Shown here: positions 8,607 through 14,585 of the stretch, in pieces
Numbering within the stretch: the first letter of the stretch is position 1
Layout of the letters: each line of letters begins with the position of its first letter
Assembly: GCF_044763875.1 (NCBI RefSeq)
Contig: NZ_JBIWGZ010000006.1
Coordinates: forward strand, 186,001-250,000
Direction of reading: 5' to 3'
DNA: 64,000 nucleotides
DNA from: Rummeliibacillus sp044763875
Lineage (GTDB): Bacteria; Bacillota; Bacilli; Bacillales_A; Planococcaceae
Program-made: the position numbers and the translations under genes
Notes under the pieces: generated by a model
Told to the model about the DNA's origin: nothing
What the model saw: only the letters and a program-made list of their open reading frames with translations
The model's database searches: none

Positions 8607-8951
8607 GGTAGAATCCACTCGCTTTACGCAGGCGAATGAAGTGAGGGCACTGAAAAACGATTTTACCCCTAATTTTTATAGTACAAATATACTACAATAT
8701 GAAGTGGAATTAGCTCCGCTTTCCGTGGGCGAACTGACGAGCCTCCTCGCTTGTGCTCCTGCATCGCTTCGCTAGCTTCGTCGCAGAGAAAATCTCGCTG
8801 CGGGGTCTCGTCTAGCTCGTTTTCCCACAGGAGTCTCCGCTAATTCCACTTCAACGAAGATAGCTATACAAGAGTTTTATTATAAATTTACATCTATTTT
8901 TACTTTTTCAGTGCCCTCCCCTTTTTCCGCAGGAGTCTCATTCATTCTACC
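8607..8951. repeat. Outer palindromic repeat interrupted by a second copy
   Basis: Ends GGTAGAAT (8607-8614) and ATTCTACC (8944-8951) are inverted. A further 15-bp perfect inverted pair, GAGGGCACTGAAAAA at 8643-8657 and its complement at 8904-8918, encloses the inner element at 8701-8852. CGCAGGAGTCTC near the right end is shared with the other GC-rich repeats of the window. No ORF is supported inside. Confidence 0.7.
8701..8852. repeat. GC-rich palindromic intergenic repeat, inner copy
   Basis: Perfect 14-bp terminal inverted repeat GAAGTGGAATTAGC (8701-8714) and its complement (8839-8852). The interior has the family marks CGCTTTCCGTGGGC, GCCTCCTCGC, GCGGGGTCTCG and CCCACAGGAGTC. It is much richer in GC than the flanks and can fold into a large cruciform. 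Confidence 0.75.
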
Positions 8952-9001
8952 TCATAAATACGCTTTCAATATTTATATATCCAAAGAAAATCCAATGAAA
9001 A

Positions 9002-9058
9002 AAGAATCCCTATCTACAAGAGTTAAAGTCAAATTTAAAACCAAAAAGAGGGATTCTT
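9002..9058. repeat. Inverted repeat with T-rich end, possible terminator or element remnant
   Basis: AAGAATCCCT (9002-9011) pairs perfectly with AGGGATTCTT (9049-9058) across a 37-nt A-rich loop, followed by CATTTTTTATTTT. It is not next to a gene end, so it may be the remnant of a mobile element. Confidence 0.4.
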
Positions 9059-9111
9059 CATTTTTTATTTTACACAAATAGATTATTTCCCCTTTTTTAA
9101 ATTCGTAGAAA

Positions 9112-9219
9112 TGGGTAGGAACTGCGACACTCCTGCGGAAAAACAAGTAAGAAAGACCCCGGAGCGAACCGTGAAGAGGCTTTCTTGCTTGTCTGCAGAA
9201 AGGGAGCGGTTTCTACCCA
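9112..9219. repeat. GC-rich palindromic intergenic repeat, second copy (opposite orientation)
   Basis: Ends TGGGTAGGAAC and GTTTCTACCCA are near-perfect inverted repeats. Reversed, the interior shows GCCTCTTC, GGGGTCTTTCTT and TTTTCCGCAGGAGTG in the same order as the copies at 8701 and 50478. Confidence 0.65.
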
Positions 9220-9376
9220 CAACCAATGATAAACAGAATCTCAAAAATTATAGAATTTATCCCACATCAATATAAAATACGGTTAATTTATGTATAAATG
9301 TTTAGTTCAATCTGTAATCATGAATAACTCAACTTTAGTAATATTTAACAATACCTTTGTTTAGTACAACCCCCTC

Positions 9377-9405
9377 TTGCCTTTCAAACAATTAAACTGT
9401 AAAAT
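9377..9405 (+). promoter_or_regulatory. Predicted promoter of trpP
   Basis: TTGCCT (9377-9382), a 17-nt spacer and TAAAAT (9400-9405). The start site would be near 9412, leaving a leader of about 78 nt that carries the triplet repeats. Confidence 0.6.
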
Positions 9406-9431
9406 CATTATAAGTTTTCGCTTTCGATCAT

Positions 9432-9487
9432 GAGGATACGGAAGGAGAACAATAGTCGAGCTTAGGCAACTGAATAGGAGAGATGAG
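9432..9487 (+). promoter_or_regulatory. Probable TRAP-binding site overlapping the trpP ribosome site
   Basis: GAG or TAG triplets occur at 9432, 9445, 9453, 9458, 9463, 9475, 9480 and 9485. Two runs of three have the 2-nt spacers that TRAP prefers, and the last run covers the ribosome site and ends 2 nt before the ATG. In B. subtilis tryptophan-activated TRAP binds such repeats over the trpP start and blocks translation. Presence of mtrB in this genome cannot be seen here. Confidence 0.75.
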
Positions 9488-9489
9488 AA

Positions 9490-10017
9490 ATGAATACGAA
9501 AAACTTAGTATTAATGGCATTACTTGTTGGTGTTGGAGCAGCACTATACGTTGTCATTCCAGGGATTAACGGTGGTATGAAGCCAGACTTCATGTTAACA
9601 ATGATGTTTATCGGAATCCTACTATTCCCTAGAGTAAAAGAAGTATTTTTGCTTGCTATAACTACCGGAGTAATTTCAGGACTGTTTTCTACATTCCCAG
9701 GTGGATTTGTACCGAATATTATCGATAAATTTGTCACAGCATTTGTTTTTTACGCAATCGTTGTTTTATTGAAAAAAGCAGCTCAAAAAGTGGCAATATC
9801 ATCAGTCCTTGCTGGTATCGGTACAATAATCTCAGGAAGTGTATTTTTAGGTTCTGCAATTTTAGTAACAGGTGCTGATATTCCTTTCGGCGTATTATTC
9901 TTAACAGTAGTATTACCTGCTGTAGCCATTAATATCGTAGCATTCATAATTATTTACCCAATTATTATGAATCTCGTAAAACGCTCTAAATTTACAACAG
10001 CTTTGAATCAGGCATAA
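9490..10017 (+). CDS. trpP: Tryptophan transporter TrpP (YhaG)
   Basis: A 175-residue membrane protein with about five or six helices, matching the length and sequence style of B. subtilis TrpP (for example IPGINGGMKPDFMLTMMFIGILLF and GLFSTFPGGFVPNIIDK). It is predicted to take up tryptophan, probably as an ECF-S-like or small secondary transporter. The strong triplet-repeat leader and the syntenic position between hit and yhaH support this over other small membrane families. Translation is probably shut off by TRAP when tryptophan is plentiful. Confidence 0.88.
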   Translation: MNTKNLVLMALLVGVGAALYVVIPGINGGMKPDFMLTMMFIGILLFPRVKEVFLLAITTGVISGLFSTFPGGFVPNIIDKFVTAFVFYAIVVLLKKAAQKVAISSVLAGIGTIISGSVFLGSAILVTGADIPFGVLFLTVVLPAVAINIVAFIIIYPIIMNLVKRSKFTTALNQA

Positions 10018-10027
10018 AGAACAGAGA

Positions 10028-10064
10028 AGTTGGCCCTAAAAGCTACTTTGGGTCAACTCTTTTA
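10028..10064 (+). terminator. Terminator of trpP
   Basis: Stem AGTTGGCCC (10028-10036) with GGGTCAACT (10050-10058), followed by CTCTTTT. A second hairpin lies just downstream. Confidence 0.7.
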
Positions 10065-10085
10065 CTTCATATGATTAAATATCAA

Positions 10086-10137
10086 GAGATATCTCATAGA
10101 TTATTTCTCTAAATATGAGATATCTCATTTTATTTTT
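10086..10137. terminator. Second hairpin after trpP
   Basis: Perfect 13-bp inverted repeat GAGATATCTCATA (10086-10098) and its complement (10114-10126), then ATTTTATTTTTTT. Each arm holds the self-complementary GAGATATCTC, so alternative small hairpins can also form. Confidence 0.7.
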
Positions 10138-10200
10138 TTAAAAACATGTTTTAATATAGTAAATAGAGGAAATACATATAGTAAAAGGAGACTGAATATT

Positions 10201-10581
10201 ATGAAACCATCTGCATTTTTACTTGGTCTAACTTCCGGACTTCTAGGTGCTGCTACTGCAGTATTATTGACAACACCACAATCAGGAAAAGAGTTACGAT
10301 CATCCATAAAAACTACGAAAAACAATGCAAATAACCAGATACAAGATTTTAAAAAACAAGTTACAAATATTAAAAATTCCGTTAATAACATTAAAGTTGA
10401 AGTAAATGAAACAATTCCTAAGTTTGTAGACGATGCTAAATTATCTGTAGCCAACTGGCAAGAAGAAACAGCTCCTTTACAAGAACAACTGCAACAAGAA
10501 ATCGAAGCTTTACAAAACTCTGTAGAGGAAATCCAACAACAAATGAATGCTTTTCAAAACAGAAAAGTAAAAAGTGAATAG
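10201..10581 (+). CDS. yhaH: YtxH-like protein YhaH
   Basis: A 126-residue protein with one N-terminal hydrophobic, Gly/Ala-rich segment (AFLLGLTSGLLGAATAVLL), then the family motif TTPQSGKELR. The rest is a long amphipathic, probably coiled-coil region rich in Lys, Asn and Gln. This is the YtxH layout; B. subtilis homologues are general-stress proteins of unclear function, attached to the membrane by the N-terminus. AAGGAG precedes the ATG by 10 nt. Position upstream of hpr matches B. subtilis yhaH. Confidence 0.88.
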   Translation: MKPSAFLLGLTSGLLGAATAVLLTTPQSGKELRSSIKTTKNNANNQIQDFKKQVTNIKNSVNNIKVEVNETIPKFVDDAKLSVANWQEETAPLQEQLQQEIEALQNSVEEIQQQMNAFQNRKVKSE

Positions 10582-10700
10582 ATTCTTTGAATATTAATAT
10601 TATTACACTAAACTTTCCCTCTATAACATTTCTTTATTCTATTGTATATTTTTGTAAGGCAATGATATAATATTAAGAAATTACGAAAGCGGTGATAGTT

Positions 10701-11216
10701 ATGTCCGAAGAATTAATTGCGGCTAAAGAAGCCATGCTCTATTCACAACGTATTGCTCAATTATCTAAAGCTCTCTGGAAAGCCGTAGAAAAAGATTGGC
10801 AATCATGGATTAAGCCATATGATTTGAATATAAACGAACACCATGTATTACTTATTGCCAATAATTTAAAGGGTGCTTCCATCTCTGATATTGCCAAGTT
10901 CGGAGTGATGCATGTATCAACAGCTTTTAATTTTTCAAAAAATTTAGAAGAACGCGGCTTGCTATCATTCTCTAAGCGTGATGATGATAAAAGAAATACA
11001 TACGTTGAGCTCACCGAGAAAGGTCATTCATTACTTTTAGAGCTTTATGAAAACTTTAACCAAACTAAACATAGTGTTGTTGAGGGTTCTGTACCTTTAA
11101 AAGAAATGTATGGAAGATTCCCACAATTCTTAGAATTAATCGCATTAATCCGGAATATATATGGTGATGATTTTATGGATATTTTTGAAGATTCCCTACG
11201 AAATATAGAAGACTAG
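10701..11216 (+). CDS. hpr: Transition-state regulator Hpr (ScoC), MarR family
   Basis: A 171-residue MarR-type winged-helix repressor. The DNA-binding part includes NINEHHVLLIANNLKGASISDIAKFG and a recognition helix VMHVSTAFNFSKNLEERGLLSF, followed by the wing KRDDDKRNTYVELTEKG. In B. subtilis Hpr represses exoprotease, peptide-transport (opp, app) and sporulation genes during growth. Two opp operons lie about 15 kb away in this window, possible targets by homology. The ATG at 10701 follows GGTGA; the in-frame GTG at 10692 belongs to the ribosome site. The yhaI gene found before hpr in B. subtilis is missing. Confidence 0.94.
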   Translation: MSEELIAAKEAMLYSQRIAQLSKALWKAVEKDWQSWIKPYDLNINEHHVLLIANNLKGASISDIAKFGVMHVSTAFNFSKNLEERGLLSFSKRDDDKRNTYVELTEKGHSLLLELYENFNQTKHSVVEGSVPLKEMYGRFPQFLELIALIRNIYGDDFMDIFEDSLRNIED

Positions 11217-11218
11217 TT

Positions 11219-11276
11219 AGACGTATCAACTCCAAATACTGCCCTAATGCAATTTTGGTGTTGATACGTCTTTTAT
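11219..11276 (+). terminator. Terminator of hpr
   Basis: Twelve-base stem AGACGTATCAAC (11219-11230) with GTTGATACGTCT (11260-11271), extended inside by CCAAA/TTTGG, followed by TTTATTTTG. Confidence 0.85.
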
Positions 11277-11290
11277 TTTGACTATGTTAA

Positions 11291-11382
11291 GGTACTGTTA
11301 AATTTTTTTAACCAAATTGACGGCATTCTAAGTGCAAAATGACTATTTCCTTTCAATATCAATAATCCAATTTAACAGGTCA
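11291..11382. mobile_element. MITE-like element, short copy
   Basis: About 92 bp with inverted ends: GGTACTGTTAAATT at the left, and AATTTAACAGGTC at the right. Its reverse strand aligns along both ends with the element at 43656-43846, sharing CTGTTAAAT, TTGATATT, CATTTTGC, GCACTTAG and the right-hand AAAATTTAACAGTA. It carries no coding potential. Confidence 0.65.
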
Positions 11383-11500
11383 TTTATTTTAAAGAAAAAG
11401 GCGACTCGTTCAAGAAAAATTTAAGCTTGATTTTCCATTCAAAAAGCTTTATCGTTGTATCGATGATTTTATTTTATTTTAGAAATTGGAGATGCTAAAG

Positions 11501-12049
11501 TTGCATTGCTGGAAAACCATTAATGTACAGAAACAATACGGCCATGATCGTATTTTTTTATTTTCCGCCATCTTTGTAATGATGGTATTTTCTCTCTTTT
11601 ATATTTCAATGACTGCTTATAAAGATAGCCCAGTATCTGATCAATTATTCCCACTATTTGTTTTAGTGTTTTTAATGATCTATCCTGCTCATAAGCTTTT
11701 GCATTTTTTACCGTTAATGCGTTATCGCAAAAGATTGCGATTTTCTATAGAAAAACAATTTAAGGTATTGCCTGTATTAGCTATGCGTATTCATGAACCT
11801 ATTTTAAAATCACGTTATCTTGTAGCTCTAGTGGTACCATTTATTGTATTGAACAGTATACTTATTATAGGAGCAATTATTTTCCCGGCTTTTAGACATT
11901 ATTTTTCTATATTGCTAGCATACCATTGTGGATTAAGCTTAATAGATTTGCTTTATGTAAAACATTTGATTCGCTCACCCAAAAAAGCATTAATAGAAGA
12001 GACAGATAAAGGATTTGAGATCCTTATTCCTGTTACAAGCAAACGATGA
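11501..12049 (+). CDS. DUF3267-like membrane protein (yhaJ position)
   Basis: A 182-residue membrane protein with about four hydrophobic segments (FLFSAIFVMMVFSLFYISM, FVLVFLMIYPAHKLLHF, LVALVVPFIVLNSILIIGAI and a last one near HYFSILLAYHCGLSLIDLLY). The opening CWKTINVQKQYG and the overall layout resemble DUF3267 proteins, which are described as degenerate zinc-peptidase-like. Here the usual HExxH-type site is replaced by AHKLLH, so catalysis is doubtful. I start it at the TTG at 11501, 9 nt after GGAG; an ATG at 11492 touches that site and is unlikely. Its place between hpr and prsA equals that of B. subtilis yhaJ. Confidence 0.65.
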   Translation: MHCWKTINVQKQYGHDRIFLFSAIFVMMVFSLFYISMTAYKDSPVSDQLFPLFVLVFLMIYPAHKLLHFLPLMRYRKRLRFSIEKQFKVLPVLAMRIHEPILKSRYLVALVVPFIVLNSILIIGAIIFPAFRHYFSILLAYHCGLSLIDLLYVKHLIRSPKKALIEETDKGFEILIPVTSKR

Positions 12050-12114
12050 CAAACTTGTCATTACTGGATCTCTTTTGTTATGCTATAGGGGTAAAATAGA
12101 GGGGAGGAAAAGAC

Positions 12115-12300
12115 TTGATCATTGCCATTGTCGTCCTATTCTCGGTATTCTATCTGTTCCAAATAAATCGGATGACGTACGCTCTATGCGCTCAGAAAGA
12201 AATTCCCGAGGAAAAACAACCTAAAATTTATCGCACAATTAATGTGCTTATAACAATTTTATTGATTTCATTTTACTTAGAAATGATGTTTACTCTATAA
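12115..12300 (+). CDS. Small membrane protein of unknown function
   Basis: A 61-residue protein with two hydrophobic segments: the N-terminal IIAIVVLFSVFYLF and the C-terminal INVLITILLISFYLEMMFTL. Between them is a charged loop with EIPEEKQPK. The TTG start at 12115 is preceded by GGGGAGG with 8-nt spacing, which makes translation convincing despite the rare start codon. It lies about 65 nt after the DUF3267-like gene and may be co-transcribed. I do not recognise the family; it is not similar to what I remember of YhaL, although the position before prsA invites the comparison. Confidence 0.6.
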   Translation: MIIAIVVLFSVFYLFQINRMTYALCAQKEIPEEKQPKIYRTINVLITILLISFYLEMMFTL

Positions 12301-12354
12301 AATAGGCTGCTCATGGTCATGATGCTTTCTCGTGCCCTATTAAACTAAAAGGAA

Positions 12355-12393
12355 AAAGACCATTTACCAGTCGGTAAATGGTCTTTCCTTTTT
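12355..12393. terminator. Bidirectional terminator
   Basis: Perfect 14-bp stem AAAGACCATTTACC/GGTAAATGGTCTTT with an AGTC loop (12355-12386), followed by CCTTTTT. It separates the small membrane gene from the convergent YjcZ gene. Confidence 0.85.
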
Positions 12394-12394
12394 A

Positions 12395-12526
12395 TTAGCA
12401 GCCTCCGCCGTAACTGCTGTAACCCATAAATGCTGCACCAACGATGATCAATAAGATGAATAGAACAACGACTAGTGCAAAGCTATTGTTTGAACCATAG
12501 TTACCACCTTGATAGCCTCCACTCAT
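12395..12526 (-). CDS. YjcZ-family small membrane protein
   Basis: A 43-residue ORF with the YjcZ layout: a Gly/Tyr/Asn-rich head (MSGGYQGGNYGSNN), one transmembrane helix (FALVVVLFILLIIVGAAF) and a Gly-rich tail ending in GGGC. AAAGGGGGTG precedes the ATG by about 7 nt. Relatives in Bacillus are expressed in sporulation and often occur in several copies. The gene is antisense to its neighbours and lies just upstream of, and divergent from, prsA. Confidence 0.85.
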   Translation of the reverse strand: MSGGYQGGNYGSNNSFALVVVLFILLIIVGAAFMGYSSYGGGC

Positions 12527-12676
12527 TGTCTTACACCCCCTTTCTTAACTATCGTATGCACTGACTAAAATCATCTATAGGCACTTTTTATTGCAACCTT
12601 TTCCTTTTTTTTTCGTTGTATGGTATAGTTACATTTGCATAAGTTGAAGTGACTTAAGTTGGGAGAGATAAGGAAA

Positions 12677-13558
12677 ATGAAAAAAACAGTTCTATCATTA
12701 ACACTTGCAGCGTCTGTACTTGCATTGTCTGCTTGCGGCAACGCTGGAAACGAAAAAGTTGCTACTTCAAAAGTAGGCGACGTCACAAAAGATCAACTAT
12801 ACAACGAAATGAAAGACTCAGTTGGTGATTCAGCATTACAACTAATCATTATCGAAAAAGTATTGAACGATAAATACAAAGTAACCGATAAAGAAGTTGA
12901 CGCTGAATTCAATAAACAAAAAGAGCAAATGGGTAGTAATTTTGAACAAACATTAGCTGCTCAAAACTTGACTGAAAAATCATTTAAACGTAGCATCAAA
13001 TTGAATCTTTTACAAGAAGATGCTCTAGCTGACGGTGTAAAAGTATCTGATGCAGAAATGAAAGCCTATTACGAAGAAATGAAAAAAGAAGTAAAAGCTA
13101 GCCATATTCTTGTTGCTGATGAAAAAACAGCGAAAGAAGTTAAAGCTAAGTTAGATAAAGGCGAAGACTTCGCTACACTTGCTAAAAAATATTCAACTGA
13201 CACAGGTTCACAAGCTGCTGGTGGTGAGCTAGGTTGGTTTGGTCCAGATAAAATGGTCCCTGAATTTACAAAAGCTGCGTATTCACTTAAAAAAGGTGAA
13301 ATCAGCGAACCTGTAAAAACTTCATACGGTTACCACATCATCAAAGTAGAAGATATTCGTGATGCTAAAGTTAAAGGTACTTACGAAGATAACAAAGCAG
13401 AAATTAAGAAAAAATTACAACTTCAAAAAGCTGATCAATCACAATTACTATCTAAAGTATCTAAATTGATCAAAGATGCTGACGTGAAAATTGAAGATAA
13501 AGACTTAAAAGATGCCCTAGCTCAATTTACAGGCTCAACTGAAGCACCAACTAAATAA
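12677..13558 (+). CDS. prsA: Foldase lipoprotein PrsA
   Basis: Peptidyl-prolyl isomerase lipoprotein that helps exported proteins fold outside the membrane. The signal peptide MKKTVLSLTLAASVLALSAC ends in the lipobox LSAC, so the mature protein starts with a lipidated cysteine. The parvulin domain (about residues 135-226) shows ASHILV, GGELGWFG, MVPEF and YGYHIIKV. N- and C-terminal helical arms flank it, giving 293 residues, close to B. subtilis PrsA. The ATG at 12677 is chosen because the signal peptide begins there; upstream in-frame codons lie in the ribosome-site region. Confidence 0.96.
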   Translation: MKKTVLSLTLAASVLALSACGNAGNEKVATSKVGDVTKDQLYNEMKDSVGDSALQLIIIEKVLNDKYKVTDKEVDAEFNKQKEQMGSNFEQTLAAQNLTEKSFKRSIKLNLLQEDALADGVKVSDAEMKAYYEEMKKEVKASHILVADEKTAKEVKAKLDKGEDFATLAKKYSTDTGSQAAGGELGWFGPDKMVPEFTKAAYSLKKGEISEPVKTSYGYHIIKVEDIRDAKVKGTYEDNKAEIKKKLQLQKADQSQLLSKVSKLIKDADVKIEDKDLKDALAQFTGSTEAPTK

Positions 13559-13565
13559 TATTTCT

Positions 13566-13603
13566 AAAAAAACCCTCGGACAAACTATTGTCCGAGGGTT
13601 TTT
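13566..13603. terminator. Bidirectional terminator between prsA and yhaM
   Basis: Stem AAACCCTCGGACAA with TTGTCCGAGGGTTT, short loop, A-rich before and T-rich after. It serves both convergent transcripts. Confidence 0.9.
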
Positions 13604-13646
13604 CACCTTCAACGATTCACAATTAAGCGTTAGGGCTATTTTAAAA

Positions 13647-14585
13647 TTAATCAATTGTAGGTTTATAGAACGAGCGATTATCAAGCGGGAATAATCGTTC
13701 AGTGAATTCTCCAGGTTGTGTTTTACCTAGTGCGCGTTTTAATGTGTTCATCTTCGCATCAATATTATCAATATAATGTAACATTTCAGCTTCTTGAAGC
13801 ATTGGTTTTTTTGGACTGCCCCATTCTTCTTTACCATGGTGAGATAAAACCATATGTTGAAGAAGCATTACTTCTTCCCCTTCAATATTTAGTGCATCTG
13901 CTGCGCGAGCAATTTCAGTCACCATAATTGAAATATGACCAAGCATATTTCCTGTTACTGTATAACTTGTTGAAACTGGTCCTGATAATTCTACTACCTT
14001 ACCAATATCATGTAAGATTATACCTGCATATAGTAAATCTCTGTTTAACGTTGGATATAAATCCGCAATCGCCTTTCCAAGCTTTAACATGGACACCACA
14101 TGATCTAATAATCCTGAAGCATAATCATGGTGATTTTTAGTTGCTGCCGGGAAAGTCATCAGTGCTTGTTGTTTTTCCATTATTAGGTGTCGTGTAAGAC
14201 GAGAAATATTTGGATTTTTAATTTCGAAGAAAAACTCCATTAATTGGTCGAATAATTCCTCTTTTGGCGTTTCAGCAGATTGTACTAAATCTGTTACAGA
14301 GATATTCTCATCTTGATTTACTGGGCGAATTGTTTTGATTCGTAATTGTAATTTTCCGCGATAATCATGAATTTCTCCACCAAGTCGTACAATACCGCCT
14401 GCTTGGTACATTTTCTCTTGCTCATCACCAGTATCCCAAAGTTTTGCTTCAACGCTACCACTTTTATCTTGTAAAATGAGTGTCATAAATGGCTTTCCCA
14501 TTGTTGTAACACCTTTTGTCGCTTGTTTAATGAGTAAATATTGATCGACTGGTGCTCCTGCTTGTAATGTTGCAACCCCATTCAT
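13647..14585 (-). CDS. yhaM: 3'-5' exoribonuclease YhaM
   Basis: A 312-residue nuclease with an N-terminal OB fold (about residues 10-95, including GKPFMTLILQDKSGSVEAKLWD) and a C-terminal HD domain. Metal-binding residues are in NHHDYASGLLDHV and ILHDIGK (His-Asp near 192). YhaM degrades short RNA and DNA from the 3' end and needs Mn. Its start overlaps the end of yhaN by 4 nt (ATGA), so it is the third gene of yhaO-yhaN-yhaM, as in B. subtilis. Confidence 0.95.
   Translation of the reverse strand: MNGVATLQAGAPVDQYLLIKQATKGVTTMGKPFMTLILQDKSGSVEAKLWDTGDEQEKMYQAGGIVRLGGEIHDYRGKLQLRIKTIRPVNQDENISVTDLVQSAETPKEELFDQLMEFFFEIKNPNISRLTRHLIMEKQQALMTFPAATKNHHDYASGLLDHVVSMLKLGKAIADLYPTLNRDLLYAGIILHDIGKVVELSGPVSTSYTVTGNMLGHISIMVTEIARAADALNIEGEEVMLLQHMVLSHHGKEEWGSPKKPMLQEAEMLHYIDNIDAKMNTLKRALGKTQPGEFTERLFPLDNRSFYKPTID

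Noticed and set aside
8600..9240. CRISPR-like array
   Set aside because: Repeats are long palindromes without regular short spacers and no cas genes are present.
10125..10454. 109-codon minus-strand ORF with hydrophobic stretch
   Set aside because: Antisense of yhaH, and it ends inside the terminator hairpin region.
11486..11500. TTG at 11486 or ATG at 11492 as start of the DUF3267-like gene
   Set aside because: Both overlap or touch the GGAG site; TTG at 11501 has proper spacing.
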